Source of the DNA: Bradyrhizobium sp. NDS-1
GTDB lineage: Bacteria > Pseudomonadota > Alphaproteobacteria > Rhizobiales > Xanthobacteraceae
DNA: 64,000 nucleotides
Assembly (NCBI RefSeq): GCF_032918005.1
Contig: NZ_CP136628.1
Coordinates: 3,023,501-3,087,500, forward strand
Direction of reading: 5' to 3'
The notes under the pieces are model-generated. The model did not search any database. It saw only the letters and a program-made list of their open reading frames with translations, and was not told where the DNA came from. The translations under genes were made by a program, and so were the position numbers. Positions 34,393 to 42,170 of the stretch are shown piece after piece (position 1 is the stretch's first letter; each line of letters opens with the position of its first letter).

Positions 34393-34686
34393 ATGAAGCT
34401 TTTCCGTTTGGCCGCGGTGCTGGCCGTGGTCGCGGGACCTGCCTATGCGCAGTTGCCCAATATCAATCTGATGCAGGACGCTCCGAGCAAGTCCCCCGAG
34501 GAGAAGGCGGCGGAAGCCGAGCGTGACAGGGCCTACAAGGAAACGCTGAAGAAGATTCCGGATACCAAGGCGTCCAACGATCCCTGGGGCGGCATGCGCT
34601 CCGATCCGCCGAAACAGCCGGCGGCGCCGAAGGCCTCGGCTGCGACCAGCGCGCCGAAGAAGAAGTCCGGCACGGCCGCCAACTGA
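34393..34686 (+). CDS. Small exported protein, DPWGG family member 2
   Basis: A 97-residue protein with a Sec signal peptide (MKLFRLAAVLAVVAGPAYAQ). The mature part has a charged helix (SPEEKAAEAERDRAYKETLK) running into KIPDTKASNDPWGGMRSDPP, then a Pro/Ala/Lys-rich tail. The AYK-x2-L-x2-IP...DPWGG core matches the protein at 32349-32573. AAGGAG at 34381-34386 fixes the start. Function unknown. Confidence 0.68.
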   Translation: MKLFRLAAVLAVVAGPAYAQLPNINLMQDAPSKSPEEKAAEAERDRAYKETLKKIPDTKASNDPWGGMRSDPPKQPAAPKASAATSAPKKKSGTAAN

Positions 34687-34793
34687 TCGCATGGCCCGAT
34701 CTGGGGCTGCAATGGCGCCTCCGATTGGGACTCCTCTTCATCCGATCCGCTCCCTACATTTGGCCGAGCGTATTGCGTAGAGGAGGGCACGAC

Positions 34794-35048
34794 ATGGCCG
34801 ATCGTCCGCGGGACCTCGCCGAGCGGATGGCGCGCCGGCGCAAGCTGGCCGGCAAGCCCGGCCAAACAGTCGGCGACGGCTATCTGCGCGAGACCTTCAC
34901 GCTGCCGCGCGCGGCGGCGCGGGAGCAGGCGCAGGCCTTCTTCGCCCGCTATCCCAAGGCCGGCTATATGAGCGCGGTCGAGACCTGGCGTGAACTGCCC
35001 GGCGGCGACATCGAATTCACCATGCGGCGGCTGCCCAGCGCGGACTAA
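34794..35048 (+). CDS. Small conserved hypothetical protein
   Basis: An 84-residue cytosolic protein (MADRPRDLAERMARRRKLAG... to TMRRLPSAD), basic at the N-terminus and with a compact beta-alpha C-terminal half (AYMSAVETWRELP-like segment GYMSAVETWRELPGGDIEFT). No family recognised. AGGAGG 9 bp before the ATG at 34794 supports it; an in-frame codon at 34725 lies before the SD. Function unknown. Confidence 0.6.
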   Translation: MADRPRDLAERMARRRKLAGKPGQTVGDGYLRETFTLPRAAAREQAQAFFARYPKAGYMSAVETWRELPGGDIEFTMRRLPSAD

Positions 35049-35072
35049 AGCCGGCTCGACCCGAACGCGGTG

Positions 35073-35306
35073 CTAGTCGAGGGTTTCGGCAACGATGCGG
35101 ATCCGGAACACGGGTTCCTTGGCCTCGTCCAGCAGCTCCATGTGCCATTCGGAATTTTCCTGGAGCTTGCGGGCAAGGCCGGCGGTCATGTCGGCGCAGA
35201 CATTGGTCATTTCTTTCCAGGCCGAATCGCGATCGGCAAATTCCGTCGCCTGGTCGGCGCAGCCGGAATAACGGCCATTCCGGATTCGAAAGAAATAGAG
35301 TGGCAT
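35073..35306 (-). CDS. DUF6894-like small protein
   Basis: A 77-residue protein opening MPLYFFRIRNGRYSGCADQA, then a helix with DSAWKEMTNVCADMTAGLAR and a closing strand PVFRIRIVAETLD. This is the layout of the DUF6894 family, abundant in Bradyrhizobium and of unknown function. The start at 35306 matches the family; 15 extra upstream residues to 35351 are not conserved. Confidence 0.75.
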   Translation of the reverse strand: MPLYFFRIRNGRYSGCADQATEFADRDSAWKEMTNVCADMTAGLARKLQENSEWHMELLDEAKEPVFRIRIVAETLD

Positions 35307-35426
35307 GGCGGGCACCGATAGCGCGCGTGATGGCCTCGTCCCCAAGGCCATGGGCGCGCGTAGTCCAATCCCAAACCCGCGTCAGATCAATTCCGGGCGG
35401 CTACGGATCAGGCCGCCGCAGCGATT

Positions 35427-35627
35427 TCATCCGGCCGGTTGAGGCGGCGTTTCGGCCGATCGCTTCAGCTCCCGATCGATGCGCAGCTGCACGCGCCGGA
35501 TCGCGAGCAGGTCGATTTTCGTCTCGGTCCTGCCGGTCTTGATCTGCTCGCCGATGCGGAACTGCCACTGCCAGATTCCGGGAATCGCCGTCTTGGCGAC
35601 GGTGAACTCGATGCCCCTGTGATTCAT
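35427..35627 (-). CDS. Small hypothetical protein
   Basis: A 66-residue protein (MNHRGIEFTVAKTAIPGIWQ... ). The first half looks like a short three-stranded sheet (WQWQFRIGEQIKTGRTETKI), the second a charged helix (RRVQLRIDRELKRSAE). No family recognised. GGAGG 6 bp before the ATG at 35627 supports the start. It follows the DUF6894-like gene in transcription order from a separate promoter region. Confidence 0.6.
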   Translation of the reverse strand: MNHRGIEFTVAKTAIPGIWQWQFRIGEQIKTGRTETKIDLLAIRRVQLRIDRELKRSAETPPQPAG

Positions 35628-35878
35628 GGTGACCTCCACGATTCACGTCCACGATTGGAAACATGCTGGTCGTCATAATATTCCCGGACAAGCAAATTCC
35701 GTCAGGGGAACTGTCGGATCCCCGTGGTTCTCCGACCATGAACAGAGTTCCTGAGCTGCGTCCCGGTTGCGTCGTGCACATCGAGACCCCGCCCGGCGGT
35801 TCCCGCCGGGTCCCGTGCCCTACGAGCTGCGGCATGTGCCTTGCTTGGCCTGATGGCGGCAAGCAACATGGGCCCGTC

Positions 35879-36136
35879 ATGCTCGGCATTCCCCGCCGCT
35901 ACAGTCACTTCGTCTTCGGAATCATCCAGTCCGGACTGACCTCGCTGATCGCGGCGGGGATCGCCAGCTTTCCAGCGGGCAGCGCGATGATCTTCATCGG
36001 GCACTGGATGGTGTCGTGGCTGATCGCCTGGGCCGCGATGTTGCCGATCGTGCTCATGGCGGCGCCCGCGATCCGCGCCTTCGCTCTGCGTCTGACGCGG
36101 GAGGACAGCGAACCGCGCGCCGGCAGCCAAGCATGA
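35879..36136 (+). CDS. DUF2798 family membrane protein
   Basis: An 85-residue protein from MLGIPRRYSHFVFGIIQSGL with two membrane spans separated by PAGSAMIFIGHWMVSWLI, the DUF2798 layout. An open frame extends upstream to 35663 and includes a Cys motif (PTSCGMCLAWPDGG), so a longer form starting at 35738 or 35663 cannot be excluded; the family length favours 35879. No clear SD. A hairpin follows the stop. Confidence 0.6.
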   Translation: MLGIPRRYSHFVFGIIQSGLTSLIAAGIASFPAGSAMIFIGHWMVSWLIAWAAMLPIVLMAAPAIRAFALRLTREDSEPRAGSQA

Positions 36137-36141
36137 AAAAA

Positions 36142-36169
36142 GCCCCGCCTGGGGCGTGCCGGGCGGGGC
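36142..36169 (-). terminator. Rho-independent terminator, minus strand
   Basis: GCCCCGCC and GGCGGGGC form an 8-bp stem; on the minus strand it is followed by TTTTTT. It also lies just past the stop of the rightward DUF2798 gene, so it may work in both directions. Confidence 0.7.
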
Positions 36170-36419
36170 AGAGAGTTATTGGAGGCCGAGGTGCTGGGCT
36201 TGCAACACCAGAGCCGCATCATCCTAGCGGGCTCCGCTTACGGCAGCCTGACGGTGCGCCAAATTTCCCCGGGCCCGATTCCGAGGCCGCAGACTGGCCC
36301 CGCGCCCGTCCCAATTTCGACATCCGTTCGCACAACTGCAGACACACAGGTCGGCAAGATTTCAAACCGTTCGGCGCAGCCATGGGGGAAACGTGGCACG
36401 CCGGCAACGGGGTGGCATC

Positions 36420-36509
36420 ATGGATAACGTAGAGCGGTCATTTGCCGCCGCGACAGCGGCTGGCTTCGTGGTGCTGGTGATCGGCCTCGTGCTGCTGGCG
36501 CTGCTGTAG
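36420..36509 (+). CDS. Possible 29-residue membrane peptide
   Basis: ATG at 36420 opens MDNVERSFAAATAAGFVVLV and continues as a single membrane span (IGLVLLALL) to TAG. GGGGTGG lies about 6 bp before the start. A short charged head and one span are typical of real small membrane proteins, but length alone cannot exclude chance. A GC-rich hairpin follows at about 36525-36560. Confidence 0.35.
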   Translation: MDNVERSFAAATAAGFVVLVIGLVLLALL

Positions 36510-36742
36510 GGCACGCGGACGGCGGCCGGGCCCCGCGACGATCGGGCGGGGCCTGCGGCCATTCTCGAAAATTGGGAAAACAACCCCATGCACAGTCGGG
36601 GGCATGGGAGTTTCGCTGATCCTTCAGTAGCTTAGCGGTAGTGTTTGGATACCGTTGCGTTCGCCCCGCGAGCCTGACGCGTCTTGCGACGGGGCGATTC
36701 TCGCCTTGCCGGAAGTGAGCGATCGCTTCTGCGGCCGGGGCT

Positions 36743-36910
36743 CTAGTGGATCTTGATGTCGTCGAGGGGAAGATGAAGCTCGCTGGCGCGCTCTTCGCGA
36801 TCCCTCTTGCGAAACTCGTTTTCCTTGCGCTCGAACTTGATCAGCTCCTCATGCGCCGCCTCCAGCAGCGGATTGCGCCTGATCGTTTCGCGGTGCTTGT
36901 CTTCGGTCAT
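36743..36910 (-). CDS. Small charged helical protein (55 residues)
   Basis: Encodes MTEDKHRETIRRNPLLEAAH then a highly charged helix (EELIKFERKENEFRKRDREE) ending SELHLPLDDIKIH. Predicted to be nearly all helical and cytosolic. Codon use is like neighbouring genes, and the protein reads as a real product despite its size. No family name recognised. The 36510-36742 gap holds a GC-rich hairpin and nothing else. Confidence 0.55.
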   Translation of the reverse strand: MTEDKHRETIRRNPLLEAAHEELIKFERKENEFRKRDREERASELHLPLDDIKIH

Positions 36911-37062
36911 GACTGAAGTCCCCAGAGTTGCGGTCTCACCCTGGAGAAGGCCGGAGACCGCGAAAAGTTCGGTGCCAGAGGATTGCGGAATTATGACGGC
37001 GCAAGGCAGCTCGCCCTTGATGCGCGTCAGCCTCGGTCCGAAAGGACGTCGCGGCTGCGCGG

Positions 37063-37263
37063 CTATTTCGGCGGTTGCAGTCCGGGGGATTTGACCCAGT
37101 CGTGCAGATGATTTGCCATCTCGGCTTCGCGCGCCTTCTTGAGCAGGGCGTCCCTTTCAGGGCCGGGCGGAAGCCGGGAGGCGTCCTCCTTGACCTGTTT
37201 CACCCATGCGGAGAGCCGGTCTTGAAGGGTCAGTTGCTGCTTGAAACGTCGTCGCTTGATCAT
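37063..37263 (-). CDS. Small conserved hypothetical protein
   Basis: A 66-residue basic protein starting MIKRRRFKQQLTLQDRLSAW and ending HLHDWVKSPGLQPPK. I recall close relatives across Rhizobiales with the same head and the same SPGLQPPK tail, always annotated hypothetical. AGGGG lies about 8 bp before the ATG at 37263. Cytosolic, mostly helical. Function unknown. Confidence 0.65.
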   Translation of the reverse strand: MIKRRRFKQQLTLQDRLSAWVKQVKEDASRLPPGPERDALLKKAREAEMANHLHDWVKSPGLQPPK

Positions 37264-37429
37264 GGCACGCCCCTGTCCGCGCGAGCACGGCGGGAGCGCC
37301 ATCGGCTTCTCGTCACCGGGAGCAGCCGGGGTCCGTGCGGTGATGATGGATTAGGATCCATAAAAGGAACGGCGTCTGTTCAATTGTGCGCACAGGACGC
37401 TCCGAGAGTGAAAGGCCCGGTGCTGTCCT

Positions 37430-37628
37430 GATTGGGACACCCGCAGAGGGGAAATGGGACACTCCTCCCATTAAGGAAAAAGTGGCAATTCCACTTGATT
37501 CTAAGGCAGGGCCGAATCTACTTTCGGTCTCGCCGGGGCTGGCATTTCAGCACGAACATTCATTGCAACCGGCAAGGGGCTACCGCACAGGTGGCCCCTT
37601 TCGATTCCGACACCCGCAGAGTGGGATT
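37430..37628. repeat. Direct repeats resembling IS-end fragments
   Basis: GATTGGGACACCCGCAGAG (37430-37448) and GATTCCGACACCCGCAGAG (37603-37621) match at 17 of 19 positions, with a further GGGACACT at about 37456. Multiple short repeats of this kind are seen at ends of IS21-family elements; no IS21 gene remains. The 37264-38132 gap holds no convincing gene; it also has a GCCGCC-AACCGA-GGCGGC hairpin near 37752 like the one at 41739. Confidence 0.4.
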
Positions 37629-38002
37629 AGGGCGCAATGAGGAGGGACAATGAGGCGACCTACACGTGGTCGTTTTCATCGTCACGGCCCGTGATGACGA
37701 CGTTGCGGACACAAATCAGCGGGATCGCGAAGGCAATTCAAAATGAAAGAAGCCGCCAACCGAGGCGGCCTTGCTTCACGGAAAAACGCCACCCGCCTAA
37801 TCTGTGTCGCGGGCAGCGGCTTCCCAGCCCCGGGTGGGTTTGCAAAACCCCGGTGGGTTAGGAATTGCACATCCTCATCATGTGGTCTGAGCAAAATTGC
37901 TCACACTGACGATCCATATTCCCGCCCGCAACGTGTTCCGTTGGGTCCAAATTCCTTGATCCACCCAAGGGTCGGGCACAAAACGAAAGCCGGTACTGGC
38001 CG

Positions 38003-38036
38003 AAATAGGCCACTCGCAAATGCAAAATAGGCCAGT
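38003..38036. repeat. AGGCCACT repeats, left edge of island
   Basis: Two units, AAATAGGCCACT (38003-38014) and AAAATAGGCCAGT (38024-38036). Three similar units in the same orientation lie at 42171-42225 on the other side of the island. The common orientation argues against simple inverted IS ends. Confidence 0.45.
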
Positions 38037-38132
38037 CAACTTGCCCGCCGCCCCCATTGCTGCGTTCGAAAGATTCGGCGACTCAACCACAGGCGGCTAT
38101 AAACGTGTAGTTGTTCTGGGGAGGCGTGGGCA

Positions 38133-38840
38133 TTGCTTGCCGGAGACGATCTTTCAATCGTGCTGTTTTTTATTGGTACGGGCGTTAGCTTTGGGTGCGC
38201 TGGAATGAGTGCAGCCGGTTGGAAGCACCCAGCCTTAATTTCCGGACTATTCGGGATTGCAGCTATATGCATGGCTCTTGGGATGGCTTGGAACGCCGTC
38301 AAAGAGGCCTCACCTCCAGCAATTACTGGCGCGATTCATCAAATCGCGACAAATCCCGTGTCGTGGTTCGCGATTTTGGTTCTGACCGCGGCGGCATCAA
38401 TCATGTTGCCTAAGCGAAAAACAGATCAACAAATGATTCCTCAGCTTGAGAAATCAGAGGGCATCGAACAAGCCAATCCAGTCGGGGTTAAACCTGCTGT
38501 GGCGGTGGCCGCCCAGAGGATATTTATTGACGCTAGTCCCGAATTTCTGCTCAACCTGTACAAAGATAAGACGTCGCTCCAAGGCGACGCGTTGGCGGCC
38601 AATTATTTAGGAAAATGGATATCCGTCACCGGCGAGGTTGCCGACATTTCCGAAATTATGGGCCACTACATCATCGTCATTCTTTTCGTCAACCGTAAGA
38701 TGGTCTCGGCGACGTTCCTGACGGAATTCAGAGACCACATCTCTCATATTACGCAAGGCGCCAAAATCACGGTTCGAGGAGAGCTTCACGCGATAGACAC
38801 TATCAGCGTCAAAATTAGACAATGCGAGCTGGTTAGCTAA
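38133..38840 (+). CDS. Membrane protein with C-terminal OB-fold-like domain
   Basis: A 235-residue protein. Three hydrophobic spans cover residues 8-95, a linker follows, then a domain from SPEFLLNLYKDKTSLQGDAL through YLGKWISVTGEVADISE to ITVRGELHAIDTISVKIRQC. The 'YLGKWISVTGEV...ITVRGEL' spacing resembles tRNA_anti-like OB folds. The start is a TTG at 38133 with GGGGAGG upstream. Base composition is lower in GC than core neighbours, consistent with transfer. Possibly an envelope-stress or phage-related accessory protein; the function is not known. Confidence 0.6.
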   Translation: MLAGDDLSIVLFFIGTGVSFGCAGMSAAGWKHPALISGLFGIAAICMALGMAWNAVKEASPPAITGAIHQIATNPVSWFAILVLTAAASIMLPKRKTDQQMIPQLEKSEGIEQANPVGVKPAVAVAAQRIFIDASPEFLLNLYKDKTSLQGDALAANYLGKWISVTGEVADISEIMGHYIIVILFVNRKMVSATFLTEFRDHISHITQGAKITVRGELHAIDTISVKIRQCELVS

Positions 38841-38842
38841 GA

Positions 38843-38858
38843 CCGCGCTTATGCGCGG
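38843..38858. terminator. Hairpin between convergent genes
   Basis: CCGCGC-TTAT-GCGCGG, 6-bp perfect stem overlapping the end of the transposase gene and 3 bp past the stop of the membrane protein gene. Confidence 0.55.
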
Positions 38859-39751
38859 CCACCTTGAATTACCACGAACTTCCGGCGCCGATCTGGCGGG
38901 GTCTCCGTGGGCAGCGCGGGCGCCACAGCGAGCGCAGCATCCACAAGCTGCGCAATGGTCCAAGCCCTGTCGGCCAGCCCCAGTGCCTTCGCTGGGGTCG
39001 TGCGCAGGGCTTCATGGACGCGGCACAGATTGTAATGCGCAACGTACAGCGCGACGGCGGCAACGTGGTTGTCCAGCTTCTTGCTAAAGCCGTTCGTGAG
39101 GCGGGTGAACCGACGCGACGCCATGCGCAGCGAAAGGTTCTGGCGTTCAACGTAGCTGGTTGAAACGTACTGCTCGGGATCGCCCGATACTACGTCACGG
39201 CTTACAGCTACTACGGCGGCGGGCGAGTAGCGGCCCTGCGCTTCCTTTACCAGATGGGTTACGCTGTAGGTCTTTACGATCACGCCATGGGAAGCGTCCG
39301 GGCCGAAGGCGTCGCGGATTGCTACCCGGTAGGGGTGGAAGCCGTCCGTGCTGATCTCCGGCTGGCCGATCACGCGCTGGCGCAGGTCGTGTAGGAAGTC
39401 CATCGTGCTTTCGGCATTCCGCTTGCCGACGCCCCAGCTAATGATTGCCTTCTGCGTCCCGGCCATGCCGATGAAAACGTACTGATCACCCTTGGCGTTG
39501 ATCTCGTGACGCTGGACGTTCTTTTGCTTCTTGCCGACGAAGCTCCAAAGCTCGTCAAGTTCAAGGCGTTCGGTGCGGACGCCGACCATGATGCGGTCGT
39601 GCAGCTCCATGCAGCCCATGCCGACACGGAGGGCCAGGCTGGCGACGGTGCCACGGTTGACGCCGGTAAGACGCGAGGCGGTACGGATGCCGACGCCCTC
39701 GCAAAGGGCGGCAATGACTTCAACTTGCTTATCTCGGGACAGGACGTTCAT
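38849..39751 (-). CDS. IS1-like DDE transposase
   Basis: A 300-residue protein with an N-terminal HTH (LCEGVGIRTASRLTGVNRGT) and a DDE core: ELDELWSFVGKKQKNV (first Asp), STDGFHPYRVAIRDAF (second Asp) and VERQNLSLRMASRRFTRLTN (Glu-type third position). The LDELWSFVG and ERxNLxxR patterns are those of IS1-type InsB. Terminal inverted repeats were not found by eye, so the element may be a remnant or domesticated. It marks the 37-42 kb region as mobile or accessory. Confidence 0.8.
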   Translation of the reverse strand: MNVLSRDKQVEVIAALCEGVGIRTASRLTGVNRGTVASLALRVGMGCMELHDRIMVGVRTERLELDELWSFVGKKQKNVQRHEINAKGDQYVFIGMAGTQKAIISWGVGKRNAESTMDFLHDLRQRVIGQPEISTDGFHPYRVAIRDAFGPDASHGVIVKTYSVTHLVKEAQGRYSPAAVVAVSRDVVSGDPEQYVSTSYVERQNLSLRMASRRFTRLTNGFSKKLDNHVAAVALYVAHYNLCRVHEALRTTPAKALGLADRAWTIAQLVDAALAVAPALPTETPPDRRRKFVVIQGGRA

Positions 39752-39911
39752 GAGGGCGCAATCCTCGTTTTGGATTGGCCCCGGCGGACTCTAGAAAATA
39801 CGCCTTCCAGGGCGTATATTCTGATTTGGTCGTCCGGCCCGGGGCGCAATCTCGGGTTCGATGGCTAGGGATCGGCAGCGTTCCAGCGCCGTCGGTCCCG
39901 CTAATTCTCGG

Positions 39912-39984
39912 CTGCCCTGCCGGGATTAGAACCCGGACCTCTCCGCGTGTAACAGCGAGCGTCCTACCATTAGACTACAGGGCA
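39912..39984 (-). tRNA. tRNA gene with 8-nt anticodon loop, anticodon uncertain
   Basis: The minus strand gives acceptor TGCCCTG/CAGGGCA (7 bp), D-arm GTCT-AATGGTA-GGAC, T-arm CCGGG-TTCTAAT-CCCGG and a discriminator G. The anticodon arm is odd: CTCGC/GCGGA with one mismatch and one wobble around the 8-nt loop TGTTACAC. Readings are TAC (Val-like, with an inserted base) or GTT (Asn-like). No CCA is encoded. It is either a decayed tRNA or an unusual functional one. The rest of 39752-40387 holds a terminator and a GTGCCG-CTTCGCAA-CGGCAC hairpin near 40329, but no gene. Confidence 0.7.
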
Positions 39985-40184
39985 CCTTTTCGAAGCCGCA
40001 TCGTCCAACCGATGCGGCTTTTTTGTTTGTATGTTTCCAATCCCAGCAAGTCAAGCAATGTTTGGTTTTGTGAGTGGATTTACGACTAGAATGGTATCTC
40101 TATTTTTGGTGGGAAGATTTCCACACAGGTGGCCTGTGGATAGAATAGTAACGCTTGATTGAGGTTTGGTATCGTGCAATAAAA

Positions 40185-40218
40185 AGGGCGCGCAGGATTC
40201 ACGGTCCTAGCGCGCCCT
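40185..40218 (-). terminator. Rho-independent terminator, minus strand
   Basis: AGGGCGCGC and GCGCGCCCT form a 9-bp stem with an inner AGGA/TCCT pair; the minus strand continues in TTTTT. No leftward gene ends here that I can support, so it may protect the tRNA/transposase unit or be a relic. Confidence 0.8.
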
Positions 40219-40387
40219 ATGTCCTCACCCGGTCAAGAGCAGAGGAGGTTGCGAAGAAGATGACGGTCCAACAAGCGAGTGGGGGTCCGTGACCCCTTAT
40301 GACCCGCCTACAAGGGCGTCTTTGCTTTGTGCCGCTTCGCAACGGCACTCTTAATCCTATAGCACATAGGTGCGTTGGGAGCAACAA

Positions 40388-40912
40388 ATGTCTGACGAAT
40401 CTAAGGGAATCGACCCTTACGAGACGGTCTTGGCTGATCTCTACGCGAAGCGCGATCAGATTGCGCAAGCTATTGCCGCCATTGAAGGGCTGCGCGGCGG
40501 CGCCATGGGCGGCAGTTCTAATGCCGGTGGCGCTGCTCCGTCGGGAGGGGCTTCAAAGCCGAATAATGGCTCTCTGGATCACCCCGGGGCTCTCCTGGGC
40601 ATGTCTATCGTTGACGCGGCGAAAGCCCTACTTGCACACAAGCGAACCCCACTAAAGAATCCCGATTTCGCCGCCATGTTCAAGGCTGGCGGCCTTCACA
40701 TGAACTCTAAAGAGCCCGCGAACACCATTGGATCGGTGCTGACCCGTCGTATGACTGAGGTTGGTGACGTGGTGAGAGTGGGGCGCGGGACTTGGGGCCT
40801 GAAAGAATGGTACCCAAACCGAAGCTTCAAGGTGAAGGACGACGAAAAGAAGGACGATAAGAAGCCTCAACAAGAGCCCGGGAAGATCGGGCTTGATGCC
40901 GCGCTGGAATAA
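40388..40912 (+). CDS. Winged-helix (HARE-HTH-like) protein
   Basis: A 174-residue protein. The N-terminal 45 residues form a coiled-coil-like helix (DPYETVLADLYAKRDQIAQA), then a Gly/Ser-rich linker. A winged-helix domain covers about 65-145: SIVDAAKALLAHKRTPLKNP, PANTIGSVLTRRMTEVGDVV, RVGRGTWGLKEWYP. That is the pattern of HARE-HTH domains, found in RNA polymerase delta and in proteins tied to restriction or DNA modification. A Lys/Asp-rich tail follows. It lies 34 bp before the PBECR-like nuclease gene, with a GGCCGCC/GGCGGCC hairpin between, and may be its partner. Confidence 0.65.
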   Translation: MSDESKGIDPYETVLADLYAKRDQIAQAIAAIEGLRGGAMGGSSNAGGAAPSGGASKPNNGSLDHPGALLGMSIVDAAKALLAHKRTPLKNPDFAAMFKAGGLHMNSKEPANTIGSVLTRRMTEVGDVVRVGRGTWGLKEWYPNRSFKVKDDEKKDDKKPQQEPGKIGLDAALE

Positions 40913-40946
40913 GAAAGAGGCCGCCCAATGAGGCGGCCCATCGGTT

Positions 40947-41348
40947 ATGGCAAAGCACAGTCCCTCCAAAAACCCTGATTTGATTATCGGGCCGCTGCCG
41001 GTGGCAGCGGTCAATAAGACGTTGGGGACGGAGATTGATGCAGGAGATGTCATATTGACCCGGGGCGCTCAGCGCCACGCGAATAAACGCCACCCCCAAG
41101 ACTATCCTAAGTGTTTGCCGCACCTTGCAAGTGTGATCGCGAACCCCCGCTATATCGGAGACGATCACAACAATAGCGGTATCGAGATTTGGGGGTATGT
41201 AGCAGCTCTTGGAGCGCTGGTTTTAGTCGCGGTCGAATTGGTTCCCGACGAAAACGGCTGCTATCAGATATCAAGTTTTTATATGGTGTCTGAGAAGAAG
41301 GCTAACGCCAGGCGATTGAAGGGTTTCTTGAAGGTCGTGGTAGTCTAA
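40947..41348 (+). CDS. PBECR-like (phage barnase/EndoU/colicin/RelE fold) nuclease
   Basis: A 133-residue stand-alone domain. The pattern VILTRGAQRHANKRHPQDYP, then LASVIANPRYIGDDHNNSGI, LVAVELVPDENGCYQISSFY and VSEKKANARRLKG fits the PBECR class of BECR-fold nucleases known from phage proteins and polymorphic toxins. The His residues in QRHANKRH and the SSFY strand are candidate active-site groups. It would cut RNA if active; the target is unknown. No signal peptide or delivery domain is present. A strong terminator follows directly. Confidence 0.65.
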   Translation: MAKHSPSKNPDLIIGPLPVAAVNKTLGTEIDAGDVILTRGAQRHANKRHPQDYPKCLPHLASVIANPRYIGDDHNNSGIEIWGYVAALGALVLVAVELVPDENGCYQISSFYMVSEKKANARRLKGFLKVVVV

Positions 41349-41351
41349 CTG

Positions 41352-41383
41352 AAAAGGGCTCCGATGCAGATCGGAGCCCTTTT
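41352..41383. terminator. Bidirectional Rho-independent terminator
   Basis: AAAAGGGCTCCGAT and ATCGGAGCCCTTTT, a perfect 14-bp stem with a 4-nt loop, immediately after the PBECR-like gene. A/T ends make it work in either direction. Confidence 0.95.
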
Positions 41384-41756
41384 AGTATACTTTCGGGAAA
41401 TTAGATTTGCTGGGATGCCCACACCCAGATCTCTTCGCCGATTGCTCGACTACTTTGCCTGACGAACGTTCGATCATCAGGCGCGTGAGGAGGCCGTTCT
41501 CACCTCAAAACTCGCTTCCCGTTGGACAACCCTCGCATAGCGGTTTTGTTTCCGCAAGGCTGAAGTAGCCCAAAACAGTGACACTTTGGTTACTTTTGCC
41601 GGGGAATTTGTGCCAAAAGTCCGGCTTCAGGTTCGATATAAGGATGAAATCTCGGAATTCCACCCCGAAACGGACCTATTTGCAGGTCCCTGCAAAGTTA
41701 CCCTCCGAGGTAACGGACTGGGTGAGACACACAGGGGGCCGCCAACTGAGGCGGCC
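41384..41756. other. Gene-free stretch in the island
   Basis: I see no supportable gene here. It contains a GTGACACTTTGG segment near 41578 and, at 41739-41755, a GGCCGCC-AACTGA-GGCGGCC hairpin like the one near 37752, which may be a terminator. Confidence 0.5.
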
Positions 41757-41909
41757 TTACTTTTTCGGAGGAGGCTCTAGCCTGCTAGCAAGCAGCAACC
41801 ACGCCTCAGCCGAGTTTTGGAGCGCCGTCTTTCGGCGGCCAATATTACGCTCAGCCTGCGCTAGCTGTTCGGCGGCCTTCTGTCTGCATTCGTCCGCGGT
41901 AAAATTCAT
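41757..41909 (-). CDS. Small helical protein (50 residues)
   Basis: Encodes [20 protein letters not shown] then [20 protein letters not shown] and a short basic end, a continuous amphipathic helix. I recall similar short proteins (MNxTxxECRxKAxEx) scattered through Bradyrhizobium genomes, function unknown. The hairpin at 41739-41755 lies just past the stop. It is shorter than usual annotation cut-offs. Confidence 0.6.
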   Translation of the reverse strand: MNFTADECRQKAAEQLAQAERNIGRRKTALQNSAEAWLLLASRLEPPPKK

Positions 41910-41975
41910 GCCGCGATTAGATCTACTTCGGCGCGGCTTGTCTGGTCAAAACAGGACACCATGCTGAGGGGGGGG

Positions 41976-42104
41976 TCAATGCTCCTTGCGGAGCTTCCTG
42001 ATAAGCGCCTTTTGATCGTCGATATGCTCTTGCACGACCTGCCGAGCTTCGTCGGTCCGCTGATCGTCCGCGGGCTTCTTCTGTGGCGGACCCTCGTTGC
42101 TCAT
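41976..42104 (-). CDS. Small charged protein (42 residues)
   Basis: Encodes MSNEGPPQKKPADDQRTDEA and a charged helix RQVVQEHIDDQKALIRKLRK before the stop. GGAATGCAACG precedes the ATG. The composition is typical of real short Bradyrhizobium proteins, but no family name is known to me. It lies divergent from recA. Confidence 0.5.
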   Translation of the reverse strand: MSNEGPPQKKPADDQRTDEARQVVQEHIDDQKALIRKLRKEH

Positions 42105-42170
42105 CGTTGCATTCCATCAGCGTTGATCCGGTAAGGATTGATTCACCTCAACGATTTGAGTTCCGTTTTC

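Noticed and set aside
36600..36700. tRNA-like segment (CAGTAGCTTAGCGGTAG)
   Set aside because: It resembles a D-arm start but no acceptor, anticodon or T-arm can be folded around it.
37637..37894. Short frames on both strands in the gap before the island membrane protein
   Set aside because: None has both an SD and protein-like composition; the region is made of terminator-like hairpins and repeat fragments.
40217..40468. 83-residue minus-strand frame beside the terminator at 40185
   Set aside because: No SD, no domain, and it overlaps the start of the winged-helix gene on the other strand.
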